Source: an uncultured Mobiluncus sp. (lineage in GTDB: Bacteria; Actinomycetota; Actinomycetes; Actinomycetales; Actinomycetaceae). Taken from it: 64,000 nucleotides of DNA. The stretch lies in contig NZ_CALUCZ010000004.1 in NCBI RefSeq assembly GCF_943914685.1, positions 1 through 64,000 on the forward strand, in the 5' to 3' direction. Numbering within the stretch: the first letter of the stretch is position 1; the number at the start of each line of letters is the position of its first letter. This document shows, piece after piece, positions 24,867 to 33,582 of this stretch. The notes under the pieces were generated by a model. The model was not told the DNA's origin and searched no databases. It worked only from the letters and a program-made list of their open reading frames with translations. Both the position numbers and the translations under genes were made by a program.

Positions 24867-25697
24867 ATGAACAAATTTTTCACTCGCGCCGCCGCATTTT
24901 TCGGCGCAGGCGCTTTGGCTATTTCTCTGACCGCTTGCGGCGGGGGCGGCACCGGTGACGCTAACGTTTTGACCGTAGGTGCTTCTCCCACCCCGCACGC
25001 CAAGATTCTGAAGTACCTGCAGGACTCCGGCGCCGCTGAAAAGGCTGGAATCACTATTAACGTTCAAGAATTTTCTGATTACATCACGCCCAACGAGGCT
25101 TTGAAAGCCGGGGACATCGATGCCAACTATTTCCAGACTGTGCCCTACCTTGAGGAGCAATCGGCCTCTCGCGGCTACAAGTTCACCGCCAGCAAGGGCG
25201 TTCACCTAGAGCCGATGGGCATCTACTCCAGCAAAATCAAGAGTCTCGACGAACTCAAAGATGGCGCTAAGATTGCCGTCATCAACGACCCGTCGAACCA
25301 GGCACGCCAGCTCAACTTGCTGGCAGCTAACAATCTGCTGCAACTCAAGGGCATGAAAGACATCTCGGTGGTGAACGTTAAGGCTAAGCCGGACGCTAAT
25401 CCTCACGGTTTCCAGTTCACCGAAGTTGACGGCGCTTCCGAACCGGCCCTGCTTCCTGACGTGGACATCGCCGTTATCAACGGAAACTACGCGCAAGGCG
25501 GGGGGCTGAAGCCCTCTGACGCTTTGGCTTTGGAAGACCCGGAAGGCAACCCGGCCGTGAACGTCCTAGTGTGGCGTGCTGACGAAAAGGACAAGCTCGA
25601 CGCCATTAAGAAACTCGACGAGCTGCTGCATTCTGACGTGACCAAAAAGTACATTGAAGACACTTGGCCCGATCAATCGGTCCTCCCGGCGTTCTGA
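24867..25697 (+). CDS. MetQ/NlpA family methionine-binding lipoprotein
   Basis: 276 residues. Signal peptide with lipobox LTAC (Cys about 24), then the NlpA lipoprotein core: LTVGASPTPHAKIL, NVQEFSDYITPNEALKAGDIDANYFQTVPYLE, AIVINDPSNQARQLNLL-like strand and DVDIAVINGNYA. It binds L- or D-methionine (or a related amino acid) for a MetNI-type ABC importer; no metN or metI is adjacent, so the transporter is elsewhere or the protein is an orphan receptor. ATG 24867 follows GAGGGAAAGG. A perfect 19-bp terminator ends the unit. Confidence 0.88.
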   Translation: MNKFFTRAAAFFGAGALAISLTACGGGGTGDANVLTVGASPTPHAKILKYLQDSGAAEKAGITINVQEFSDYITPNEALKAGDIDANYFQTVPYLEEQSASRGYKFTASKGVHLEPMGIYSSKIKSLDELKDGAKIAVINDPSNQARQLNLLAANNLLQLKGMKDISVVNVKAKPDANPHGFQFTEVDGASEPALLPDVDIAVINGNYAQGGGLKPSDALALEDPEGNPAVNVLVWRADEKDKLDAIKKLDELLHSDVTKKYIEDTWPDQSVLPAF

Positions 25698-25710
25698 TTA
25701 TAGCTAGCTC

Positions 25711-25752
25711 AAAATATTGGCGGTCAAGGTTTTCCTTGACCGCCAATATTTT
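25711..25752. terminator. Bidirectional terminator between metQ-like gene and upp
   Basis: A 19-bp perfect stem (25711-25729 with 25734-25752) around TTTT, with A- and T-runs at both ends. It serves both convergent genes. Confidence 0.92.
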
Positions 25753-25763
25753 AAAATCTCAGT

Positions 25764-26399
25764 TCAGACCAGCCCGTAGAGACGATCTCCGGCGTCTCCC
25801 AAACCGGGCACGATGTAGGCATCCTCGTTCAGGTGGTCGTCCACCCCAGCCACGACAACGCTGACTTCCGCCCGGTCACCCACCGCGTCAGTCACGGCCT
25901 TAATGCCCTCGGGAGCAGCCAGGATACACGTGCAGGTGACATCTCGAGCGCCACGTTCCAAGACGTAGTTGATGGCCGCTACCAAGGTTCCCCCCGTCGC
26001 CAGCATCGGGTCAACGATGAAGCACTGGCGCCCAGACAGGTCGCTGGGCAACCGGTTAGCGTAGGTTTCAATCGCGAGGGTTTGTTCGTCACGTTTCATT
26101 CCCAAAAATCCGACTTCCGCGGTCGGCAGCAGGCGAGTCATGCCTTCCAGCATTCCCAAACCAGCGCGCAAAATCGGAATCACGATGGGGCGCGGGTCTG
26201 CCATGACCTGGCCTTGTGTCTTCGTGATGGGGGTTTCTACGTCAATCGTCTCCACCCGAACGTTGTGGGTTGATTCGTAGGCCAACAAAGTCATCAACTC
26301 GTCCACGAGCTGGCGAAACATCGGCGACGGGGTGTTTTTGTCGCGCAACAGGGTCAATTTATGGTTAATCAGCGGATGGTCCGCAACATATAAGTGCAT
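25764..26399 (-). CDS. upp: Uracil phosphoribosyltransferase
   Basis: 211 residues, full length. It carries VIPILRAGLGMLEGM, the PRPP-binding loop CFIVDPMLATGGTL and the uracil-binding C-terminus VPGLGDAGDRLYG. It converts uracil and PRPP to UMP (EC 2.4.2.9) in pyrimidine salvage, complementing the uracil permease at 20936-22360. It is divergent from tadA with 66 bp between the starts. Confidence 0.96.
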   Translation of the reverse strand: MHLYVADHPLINHKLTLLRDKNTPSPMFRQLVDELMTLLAYESTHNVRVETIDVETPITKTQGQVMADPRPIVIPILRAGLGMLEGMTRLLPTAEVGFLGMKRDEQTLAIETYANRLPSDLSGRQCFIVDPMLATGGTLVAAINYVLERGARDVTCTCILAAPEGIKAVTDAVGDRAEVSVVVAGVDDHLNEDAYIVPGLGDAGDRLYGLV

Positions 26400-26465
26400 G
26401 GTTTTAACTTACCGCGAAAGCACCTCGCCTCGCGTGATGTTCACTCGGGCGGTTAGAGTTACTTT

Positions 26466-27008
26466 ATGGTTTCTTCCAGTGTTCCCTCTATTCCCAACTT
26501 TTCCGCCGATTCCTCTGGGAATTCACTAGGCGGGGGCGCGGCTTACGGTTTGTCCCCAGCAGAAGTACGTGCCCTGGATACCGCGTTTCATTTAGCTCAA
26601 CGGGCGGGACAGAGCGGAGACGTCCCGGTCGGGGCCGTCGTGTTAACCCCGGAGGGAATAGTGGCGGGATTGGGACTGAACCAACGCGAGTACCCGCCTT
26701 ATGATCCCAGCGCTCACGCGGAAATCGTGGCGCTGCGGGAGGCCGCGGGCCGGCTGGAACGTTGGAATCTTCAGGGCTGCACCCTAGTGGTGACGCTGGA
26801 GCCCTGCACGATGTGTGCCGGAGCCATCGTGAACGCCCGCATCTCACGACTCATTTTCGGCGCGTGGGATCCGAAAGCCGGAGCCTGCGGGTCGGTGCGC
26901 GATGTGGTACGGGATAGCCGGCTCAACCACCAGGTGGAAGTCAGAGGCGGGGTGGACGAACCTCGGGTAAAAGCCCTGTTGAGAGGATTCTTTGGGGAGC
27001 GCAGGTAG
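26466..27008 (+). CDS. tadA: tRNA-specific adenosine deaminase
   Basis: 180 residues. Zinc-dependent deaminase motifs HAEIVALREA (His zinc ligand and catalytic Glu) and PCTMCAGA (two Cys ligands) are intact, with the RISRLIFGAWDPKAGACGS segment of TadA. It converts A34 to inosine in tRNA-Arg(ACG) (EC 3.5.4.33). The first 27 residues are a non-conserved extension. ATG 26466 lies 6 nt after TAGAGT, so a leaderless mRNA is likely. Confidence 0.92.
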   Translation: MVSSSVPSIPNFSADSSGNSLGGGAAYGLSPAEVRALDTAFHLAQRAGQSGDVPVGAVVLTPEGIVAGLGLNQREYPPYDPSAHAEIVALREAAGRLERWNLQGCTLVVTLEPCTMCAGAIVNARISRLIFGAWDPKAGACGSVRDVVRDSRLNHQVEVRGGVDEPRVKALLRGFFGERR

Positions 27009-27026
27009 GCTCCGGCACGACTCGGG

Positions 27027-28499
27027 TCAAACCGTGAGTTTCTCGACTACCTGCCGCAAGGAATCTTCGTCCCCCACGTTGCCCGGAAAGACCACGTAAG
27101 GAATGCCCGCCCCCAGACCGTCTGGGGCGCTCCAAAGCGACACCAACCCCTCCAACATGGGACCACGCACCCAGGCGCGGCGTATCTCCAGGCCTTTCTC
27201 CGCCACATCAGAAGACGTAATCCCCCCTTTTGCCACCACAAACTGCGGTTTGACCCTGGCGATGACTCCCTGCACGACACGCACCACCGCCTGTGAAACC
27301 AGGCGGGCAATGCGCAGCGAGTCGGCCTGGTCCTGGCCTTTTACCAGGTTGCGGGAGGTGTAAACCACTACGGAACCACTCTCTAAGGCCCGGCAGACTT
27401 CGCTGACGACCTGCTGTATCAAGACGTCGGGCTGATCCTGGCTGATAACCGCTGCCACCTCGATTTCCACCTGTTTCAGGGGAATGCGTGACTCTAACCG
27501 AGCCAGTTGCCGGGTCGTCAGTCCCACGTGGGAACCCACCACGATGAGGCCCCCCGGAACGGAGTTTCGGCCAGACGACGAATCGGGAATCCGGGTCAAA
27601 GCGATGTCCGGGGCCTGCAGCGGACGAGGAATGTCTTGCCCCAAGCGAGCCCGCACAAAAGAAGGACCGGTGCGATAGATAAACCGTTTCCCCTGCGCTT
27701 CGGCCCGAATGACCGCTAAAGCCAACAGTCGCAGGTCAACCTCAGTGAGGGCATCGCAGATAAGCGGTTGGCGGTTTGAGGCGGACAGTAGCTTTCGCAG
27801 TGCCTCGTCCCCCGCGTCCCGCTGACGCAAATCCTGCAAGTCAATGCGGATTACCGCTTCAGCCCGGTATTGGCCCGCGGATTTTTCCTCGACCCACTGC
27901 GCCAAATCCGATTGTTTATACCCAAAGGTCACGTCCTTAGCGAACTCAGATTGACCTACCGGAATGAAACCTTGACTCAGCGAGCCGGCATAGTGAACTC
28001 CACCGACGGTGACGCGACCAGCCTCAGGAAACGCCGGCACGATGATGACCCCGTCAACCGTTTGACCCCGCTTTTCTAACTCGGAGCCAATCGTGTTAGG
28101 TTCCAGCGGGAAATGTCCGCGTAAGGTGGAATCAGACCGGGAAATAAACGCGACTTCCCGCCCCAGTCTCGCGCCCGCACGAGTGGCGGCGGCTACGATT
28201 TCCTGGTTAATCCGGCGGGCTGAATCCGAATCCAGAGACCGGGTATTGGTCACCACGTACACGGCTGGCGCGGCGGTGCCCAGAGCCCAGAGAAAATCCG
28301 TTTCGTCCCACTTCATCAGCACCGGTAAGTCGCAGATTGATTGGCTGCCAGTAGGGTCGTCGTCGAGTATCACAAAGAAAGGGCCGGGTTGGTTCGCTTG
28401 ACGCACCTGAGCCGCTGTTACGGCGAGAGGCGCCGGCCAGTCTTTCGTCAACTCTTCCAGGCTCACCAAAGCTGCCGGAGTATCGCTAGGTTTAGCCAT
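27027..28499 (-). CDS. Four-carbon acid sugar kinase family protein
   Basis: 490 residues. N-terminal domain FVILDDDPTGSQSICDLPVLM and FISRSDSTLRGHFPLE, and the C-terminal nucleotide-binding domain with VAKGGITSSDVAEKGLEIRRAWVRGPMLEGL and VVFPGNVGDEDSL, are diagnostic of the DUF1537/OtnK-DtnK family. These kinases phosphorylate 3-oxo-tetronate (or erythronate) in acid-sugar catabolism; the companion dehydrogenase and decarboxylase are not in view. I start at ATG 28499 (GGGAGGG SD) because the longer frame runs through the tRNA-Ser gene. Confidence 0.88.
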   Translation of the reverse strand: MAKPSDTPAALVSLEELTKDWPAPLAVTAAQVRQANQPGPFFVILDDDPTGSQSICDLPVLMKWDETDFLWALGTAAPAVYVVTNTRSLDSDSARRINQEIVAAATRAGARLGREVAFISRSDSTLRGHFPLEPNTIGSELEKRGQTVDGVIIVPAFPEAGRVTVGGVHYAGSLSQGFIPVGQSEFAKDVTFGYKQSDLAQWVEEKSAGQYRAEAVIRIDLQDLRQRDAGDEALRKLLSASNRQPLICDALTEVDLRLLALAVIRAEAQGKRFIYRTGPSFVRARLGQDIPRPLQAPDIALTRIPDSSSGRNSVPGGLIVVGSHVGLTTRQLARLESRIPLKQVEIEVAAVISQDQPDVLIQQVVSEVCRALESGSVVVYTSRNLVKGQDQADSLRIARLVSQAVVRVVQGVIARVKPQFVVAKGGITSSDVAEKGLEIRRAWVRGPMLEGLVSLWSAPDGLGAGIPYVVFPGNVGDEDSLRQVVEKLTV

Positions 28500-28516
28500 A
28501 AACCCTCCCAAAATTG

Positions 28517-28601
28517 CGGTAGAGGTGGGATTTGAACCCACGGTGGGTTGCCCCACACAGCATTTCGAGTGCTGCACCTTCGGCCGCTCGGACACTCTAC
28601 C
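28517..28601 (-). tRNA. tRNA-Ser (CGA)
   Basis: 85 nt, class II. Acceptor GGTAGAG/CTCTACC, anticodon arm with loop CTCGAAA (CGA), long variable arm, T-arm GTGGGTTCAAATCCCAC. No encoded CCA. It lies 17 bp upstream of the four-carbon kinase start. Confidence 0.93.
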
Positions 28602-28896
28602 TGGTCGCGCTTTTCAGCACGAGCCATGATTTTACCATGAAGCCGCGGAGGAAATCTTGTGGCAGTTGCGCGTGCAAACAATTCGGGTGGCACGAAAGAT
28701 TCGGCGAGCAGTCTGTCGATAGGGTTGCAAACACAACAGTTTTCCGCGTTTGCCGCCTTGACACCCTCACTATGCCATCGGTCGGGATTGGGAAAACGTG
28801 AAAATCGGCGGGACGGCCGAAATATGCTCTACAATTTGGTTTTCGGGATTCCTTGGAAATTCCCCATTCGGCACCCAGTCCTACGAAAGGCTCGAT

Positions 28897-29661
28897 ATGT
28901 CAGTCGACCGCGACCTGAATCTTCCCCTGCCCCCGGCCCGCGTTCCGGTTCTGGCCATCATTACCGCCGCGATGGAGGACGAAGCTACACCCCTGTGGGA
29001 CTTGGCCAAAGGTGGGGGGAATCTGGTGCGTTTGGGTGCGAAAGGCAGCTTGCAGCTACTCCAGATTGAGGACGCCACGATTGCCCTGTTGACCACCGGG
29101 ATCGGGCTGGTCAACGCGGCCAGTTCGCTGGCCACAGCCCTGACCTATGTTTCCCCTCGCTACATTTTTAGCTGCGGTTCGGCCGGTGGTTTAGATGCGC
29201 ATTCACAAGTCCGGGACGTAGTCGCAGCGTCGTCTTGCCTGTTTTCCACCGCCGATGCCCGCGAATTTGGTTACGCTCTGGGTCAGATTCCAGGAATGCC
29301 GGAACGTTATTTAGCTGACGGGGACCTGCTGGGTCGTTTTCATGCTCTGCCCGACCAGCTGGCCGGGTCGCGCACCCGCAGCGGGGAGTTTCTCTCCGCT
29401 GACCAATTCGTGGGCACCGAAACTGCCCTACAACTGCGGCAACGCTACCCCGAGGCGACCACAGTCGATATGGAGTCAGCGGCTTTGGCGCAGGTCGCTT
29501 ACGGGGTCGAGGTCCCTTTCCTGGCAATCCGGGGTATCAGTGATCTGTGTGGTCCCGAAGCGGCGGCGGAAAACTACGCCCGAGCTGGGGACGTAGCCCG
29601 CCTGAGTTTCCTGGTGGCGCTATGCCTGTTGGGGCTGCGCGAACCTGAGGAAGTCAAGTAA
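28897..29661 (+). CDS. mtnN: MTA/SAH nucleosidase
   Basis: 254 residues, PNP/UDP phosphorylase fold: IITAAMEDEATPL (catalytic Glu region), TTGIGLVNAASSLATAL, FSCGSAGGLD, VDMESAALAQVAYGVEVPFLAIRGISD (Met-Glu substrate residues and catalytic Asp). It cleaves S-adenosylhomocysteine to S-ribosylhomocysteine and adenine (EC 3.2.2.9). The convergent neighbour is luxS, the next enzyme of the pathway. I start at ATG 28897 (AAAGG at 7 nt), not the upstream GTG 28798. Confidence 0.9.
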   Translation: MSVDRDLNLPLPPARVPVLAIITAAMEDEATPLWDLAKGGGNLVRLGAKGSLQLLQIEDATIALLTTGIGLVNAASSLATALTYVSPRYIFSCGSAGGLDAHSQVRDVVAASSCLFSTADAREFGYALGQIPGMPERYLADGDLLGRFHALPDQLAGSRTRSGEFLSADQFVGTETALQLRQRYPEATTVDMESAALAQVAYGVEVPFLAIRGISDLCGPEAAAENYARAGDVARLSFLVALCLLGLREPEEVK

Positions 29662-29695
29662 CGCCTGGTTTCCGACGTAAACGAAGACTTCGGCT

Positions 29696-30163
29696 TTAGT
29701 GGGAATAGATGCGACCCCACTCTTCCTTGTGATCGAGCATCTTTTGTGCCGCGGCTTGCGCTCCTGCCAAACTGTGGCTCTGGCCCCAACCACACTGGAC
29801 TTCATTCGCCGCCGGCACCTCAGTCATGTTAACCACGTCAACCAAGGTTGCTTCCAATATCGACATAAATTCCGCCGGCTGAAGACCTAAAGTCATCGCA
29901 TAAAATCCCGTCTGACAGCCCATCGGCGAGAAATCCAGCAGTTTGTCCGTGTGGTCACGCATATGTTCTGCCATGCTGTGCTCCAAGGAGTGCACCACCG
30001 GCATATCCAGATGCTCCACATTGGGCTGGCAAAACCGCACATCGTACTTGATGAACTCGTCCCCGCCGGGCAGAGTCTCCTGGTGCGCCACCCGCACAAA
30101 CGGTGCCTTTACCTTGGTGTGATCAAGCTGAAAAGATTCCACGTTAGTTTTCTCGATTTCCAT
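29696..30163 (-). CDS. luxS: S-ribosylhomocysteine lyase (AI-2 synthase)
   Basis: 155 residues. Conserved DHTKVKAPFVRVA, metal site HSLEH plus a later Cys/His (CGWGQSHSL), and the SPMGCQTGFYA catalytic Cys. It converts S-ribosylhomocysteine to homocysteine and DPD, the AI-2 precursor (EC 4.4.1.21). Start ATG 30163 is 7 nt after TAGAAT (30176-30171), so probably leaderless; the 13 extra upstream codons lack support. It is tail-to-tail with the nucleosidase gene. Confidence 0.95.
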   Translation of the reverse strand: MEIEKTNVESFQLDHTKVKAPFVRVAHQETLPGGDEFIKYDVRFCQPNVEHLDMPVVHSLEHSMAEHMRDHTDKLLDFSPMGCQTGFYAMTLGLQPAEFMSILEATLVDVVNMTEVPAANEVQCGWGQSHSLAGAQAAAQKMLDHKEEWGRIYSH

Positions 30164-30244
30164 AGTTAAAATTCTATAGCTTCCCCGACACGCCGGCGAC
30201 ACGCCGAAGCTGCCAATTTTATAAAAATTTCTTTTTGCACTGCT

Positions 30245-30338
30245 TGTGGATAACTACACCCGTGTAACTTATCCTTACTACGTGGGCTAACGCCGCTATG
30301 CACAAGCTCGTCCACAGCCGAAATCGGACTTGTCCACA
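30245..30338. promoter_or_regulatory. DnaA-box cluster upstream of nrdHIE
   Basis: TTATCCACA is at 30245-30253 (minus strand), TCGTCCACA at 30308-30316 and TTGTCCACA at 30330-30338. The last is the optimal actinobacterial DnaA box and the first is the E. coli optimum. They lie between luxS and nrdH, 23 bp before the first NrdR box. Confidence 0.6.
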
Positions 30339-30360
30339 GGCAATGGGGAGAGAAAACCAA

Positions 30361-30408
30361 CCACTACATATAGTGGTGGTAGACACGCCGGCCCCCAAGG
30401 TGTAGTGT
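30361..30408 (+). promoter_or_regulatory. NrdR box pair in nrdHIE promoter
   Basis: 30361-30376 (CCACTACATATAGTGG) matches 13/16 positions of the NrdR consensus ACACTATATATAGTGT. A second, weaker site at 30393-30408 keeps the right half (TGTAGTGT). The 32-bp offset is the three-turn spacing typical of NrdR tandem boxes. Confidence 0.7.
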
Positions 30409-30531
30409 TTTGAACTCGACAGGACTTTTCAGTGCTGATAGAATAACAACGTTGTAGTTTTCCCTTCGTGGTTCCCGAAAACGCCGCGGGAGGACTACAC
30501 ACCGGGAGAGAGATGTGGAGGAAGTTTCGAG

Positions 30532-30780
30532 ATGAGTATCACTCTTTACACGAAACCTAACTGTGTTCAGTGCAACGCAACGAAGCGCGCTTTGGACAAA
30601 CAGGGTCTGGACTACGAAACCGTCGACCTGACCGAGGACGTGAACGCTCTCGATCACATCAAGAGCCTGGGTTTCCAACAGGCCCCCGTTGTTTTTGCCG
30701 GAGACGACTCCTGGTCCGGGTTCCGTCCCGATAAAATCAAGGCTCTGGCCGCCGCGGCCCTCACCGCCGCCGCCATCTAA
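30532..30780 (+). CDS. nrdH: Glutaredoxin-like NrdH
   Basis: 82 residues. CVQC redox motif at residues 11-14 in YTKPNCVQCNATKRAL, and the NrdH-specific C-terminal WSGFRPD. It delivers electrons from thioredoxin reductase to the class Ib ribonucleotide reductase NrdE. First gene of the nrdHIE operon; the upstream leader carries NrdR boxes and the SD GGAGGAAG. Confidence 0.96.
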   Translation: MSITLYTKPNCVQCNATKRALDKQGLDYETVDLTEDVNALDHIKSLGFQQAPVVFAGDDSWSGFRPDKIKALAAAALTAAAI

Positions 30781-30899
30781 ACGCGACACTTCGGCCCGCG
30801 CTCCGCACCATCGGCCCGGAGTTACGTGACGTCGCGCCGATGACGCGACCGACACACCTTGTGAATCCGCTAGAAAACGCATCTAAGTAAGGCAAAACC

Positions 30900-31346
30900 G
30901 TGGGGTTATTGGTTTATTTTTCCTCCGCAACTGAAAACACCAAACGATTCGTGGAACGCGTCGGTGTTCCGGCGTTGCGTATCCCGCTGCGCCCCGGTCC
31001 CGAACCATTGCTGGTCGACGAGGAATATGTGCTGATGGTGCCCTCATACGGCGGCGGGGACACCAGCAAAGCAGTCCCCAAACAGGTCATCAAGTTTTTG
31101 AATATCGAACATAACCGCAACTTGTGCCGCGGCGTAATTTCCAGCGGCAATATCAATTTCGGTGAAGCTTACTGCATCGCCGGCAAAGTACTTTCTAACA
31201 AACTCAAGGTTCCCTTCCTGTACAAGTTTGAACTGTTGGGAACCCCGGAAGATGTAACTGCAGTCAGAAAAGGATTGGAAGAATTTTGGGCGAACCTACA
31301 CTCTCAACAAGCGGAATCGGACTCCCCGGCGTCACTGGAGTCATGA
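30900..31346 (+). CDS. nrdI: Flavodoxin-like NrdI
   Basis: 148 residues. FMN-binding features are YFSSATENTKRFVERVG at the N-terminus, MVPSYGGGDT and SSGNINFGEAYCIAGKVLS. NrdI supplies oxidant to assemble the Mn(III)2-tyrosyl radical of NrdF. Start GTG 30900 after AAGGC. It lies 119 bp after nrdH and its TGA overlaps the ATG of nrdE. Confidence 0.95.
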   Translation: MGLLVYFSSATENTKRFVERVGVPALRIPLRPGPEPLLVDEEYVLMVPSYGGGDTSKAVPKQVIKFLNIEHNRNLCRGVISSGNINFGEAYCIAGKVLSNKLKVPFLYKFELLGTPEDVTAVRKGLEEFWANLHSQQAESDSPASLES

Positions 31347-33487
31347 CCGACACCCTAGAAGACGAATTCCTCGACGCTGAACACGATTACCACTCCCTAA
31401 ACGCGAAACTGAACCTCTACGGTGAGGACGGAAAAATCCAGTTTGATGCGGACCGGGAGGCTGCTCGCCAGTACTTCTTACAGCACGTAAACAAGAACAC
31501 GGTCTTTTTCCACGATTTGAAAGAAAAGCTCGACTACCTGGTCGAGGAGGGCTACTACGAGGCGGAAACTCTCGAACAGTACAGTTTTGAGTTCATCAAG
31601 TCCCTGTACGAAAAGGCCTACAGTCACAAGTTCCGGTTCCCGACTTTCCTGGGGGCGTTCAAGTACTACACTTCCTACACGCTCAAGACGTTCGACGGTA
31701 AGCGTTACCTGGAACGTTTCGAGGATCGCGTGTGCATGGTGGCGCTGTACCTGGCACGCGGCGATGAACAGCTGGCCGTGGACATCATGGAAGAAATCAT
31801 TTCGGGACGCTACCAGCCCGCCACCCCCACTTTCCTCAACGCCGGAAAGAAAGCCCGCGGAGAGATGGTTTCGTGCTTCTTGGTGCGTTTGGAGGACAAT
31901 ATGGAGTCCATCGCCCGAGGCATCAACTCTGCTCTGCAGCTGTCCAAGCGTGGGGGTGGCGTCGCTTTGCTGCTGACGAATCTGCGCGAAGCGGGCGCTC
32001 CGATTAAAAAGATTCAAAACCAGTCCTCCGGCGTGGTTCCGGTGATGAAGCTGCTGGAAGATTCGTTTTCTTACGCGAACCAGCTGGGGGCTCGCCAGGG
32101 AGCCGGGGCGGTCTATATCAACGCATTCCACCCCGACATCATGTCTTTCCTGGACACCAAGCGCGAGAATGCGGACGAGAAGATTCGCATCAAGACCCTG
32201 TCTCTGGGGGTGATGGTTCCCGACATTACTTTCGAGCTGGCGCGCAACAAGGAACCGATGTACCTGTTCAGTCCCTACGATGTCGAGCGAGTTTACGGAG
32301 TGCCTTTCAGCGATATTTCCGTCACGGAAAAGTACCGGGAGATGGTCGACAACCCCAACATTCGTAAGAAAAAGATTGATGCCCGCAAGTTTTTCCAAAC
32401 TTTGGCGGAAATCCAGTTCGAGTCCGGCTATCCCTACATCGTTTTCGAAGACACCGTGAACCGGGCAAACCCGATTGACGGACGCATCATCATGTCAAAC
32501 CTGTGTTCCGAGATTCTCCAGGTGTCCGAGCCCTCCGTGCTCAATGAGGACCTGTCGTATGCGAAAGTCGGCAAAGATATTTCTTGCAACCTCGGTTCCA
32601 TGAACATCGCCAAGACCTTGGAATCCCCCGATTTTGCGAAATCTATCAACGTGGCGATTCGCGCTTTGACGGCGGTGTCGGATTTGACGAACGTGGAGTG
32701 CGTGCCGACTATCCAGCGCGGCAACTCGATGTCTCACGCCATCGGTTTGGGAGCGATGAACCTGCACGGCTGTCTGGCGAAAAACCGGATTTTCTACGGT
32801 TCGGACGAGGGTCTGGACTTTACGAATATGTACTTTTACGCCACGGCGTTCTATGCCCTCAAGGCGTCTCACGCTTTGGCAGTAGAGCGCGGCGTGACTT
32901 TTGAGGGTTTCGAACGTTCCCAGTACGCCAGTGGGGAATACTTTGAGAAGTATATTAACGGAGATTGGACCCCAAAGACCGCCAAGGTTCGCGAACTGTT
33001 CGAGAAATCCTCGATTCATCTGCCGACCCCACAAGATTGGCAGGCTTTAGCCGAGGACATTAAGCGCGACGGTATGTACAACCAAAACTTGCAGGCCATT
33101 CCGCCCACCGGATCGATTTCTTACATTAACAACTCGACCTCGTCGATTCACCCCATCGCCTCCAAGATTGAAATCCGCAAAGAGGGCAAGATTGGCCGGG
33201 TGTACTATCCGGCTCCCTACATGACCAACGACAACCTGGACTACTATCAGGATGCTTACGAAATCGGGTATGAAAAAATTATCGACACCTATGCCGAGGC
33301 CACGAAACACGTGGATCAGGGGCTGAGCTTGACCCTGTTCTTCCCGGACACGATTACGACCCGTGACGTGAATAAAGCCCAGATTTATGCCTGGCGCAAA
33401 GGCATCAAGTCGCTGTACTACATTCGTCTGCGCCAAGCTGCCTTGGAAGGCACCGAAGTGCAAGGCTGCGTCAGCTGTATGCTCTAA
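31343..33487 (+). CDS. nrdE: Class Ib ribonucleotide reductase, alpha subunit
   Basis: 714 residues, normal length. Active-site region ARGEMVSCFLVRLEDNMESI (first Cys), SNLCSEILQ (Asn/Cys/Glu), YNQNLQAIPPTGSISYINNSTSSIHPI, and the C-terminal YYIRLRQ...CVSC tail, whose CxxC passes electrons from NrdH. It reduces ribonucleoside diphosphates (EC 1.17.4.1). ATG 31343 overlaps the nrdI stop (ATGA), so translation is coupled. A strong terminator follows, separating it from nrdF. Confidence 0.96.
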   Translation: MTDTLEDEFLDAEHDYHSLNAKLNLYGEDGKIQFDADREAARQYFLQHVNKNTVFFHDLKEKLDYLVEEGYYEAETLEQYSFEFIKSLYEKAYSHKFRFPTFLGAFKYYTSYTLKTFDGKRYLERFEDRVCMVALYLARGDEQLAVDIMEEIISGRYQPATPTFLNAGKKARGEMVSCFLVRLEDNMESIARGINSALQLSKRGGGVALLLTNLREAGAPIKKIQNQSSGVVPVMKLLEDSFSYANQLGARQGAGAVYINAFHPDIMSFLDTKRENADEKIRIKTLSLGVMVPDITFELARNKEPMYLFSPYDVERVYGVPFSDISVTEKYREMVDNPNIRKKKIDARKFFQTLAEIQFESGYPYIVFEDTVNRANPIDGRIIMSNLCSEILQVSEPSVLNEDLSYAKVGKDISCNLGSMNIAKTLESPDFAKSINVAIRALTAVSDLTNVECVPTIQRGNSMSHAIGLGAMNLHGCLAKNRIFYGSDEGLDFTNMYFYATAFYALKASHALAVERGVTFEGFERSQYASGEYFEKYINGDWTPKTAKVRELFEKSSIHLPTPQDWQALAEDIKRDGMYNQNLQAIPPTGSISYINNSTSSIHPIASKIEIRKEGKIGRVYYPAPYMTNDNLDYYQDAYEIGYEKIIDTYAEATKHVDQGLSLTLFFPDTITTRDVNKAQIYAWRKGIKSLYYIRLRQAALEGTEVQGCVSCML

Positions 33488-33510
33488 GTCTTTCGGACTG
33501 CTTATATACG

Positions 33511-33555
33511 GGAAATCCCCGGTTGAGGTGTGAACCGCGTCAACCGGGGATTTCC
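33511..33555. terminator. Terminator after nrdE
   Basis: GGAAATCCCCGGTTGA (33511-33526) pairs perfectly with 33540-33555, followed by TCTCT. It can also stop the convergent minus-strand gene. Confidence 0.88.
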
Positions 33556-33582
33556 TCTCTCAAAAGCGATTACTCGGGTATC

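Noticed and set aside
27027..28595. Longer start (28595) for the four-carbon kinase
   Set aside because: The added N-terminus is the tRNA-Ser gene read in antisense; ATG 28499 has a strong SD.
28602..28896. SAH riboswitch upstream of the SAH nucleosidase gene
   Set aside because: I could not find the conserved SAH-riboswitch core or pairing in this leader; a covariance search would settle it.
30245..30338. DnaA boxes as a chromosomal origin
   Set aside because: Only three boxes, no dnaA/dnaN/gyrB nearby, no AT-rich unwinding element; a promoter-regulatory role is simpler.
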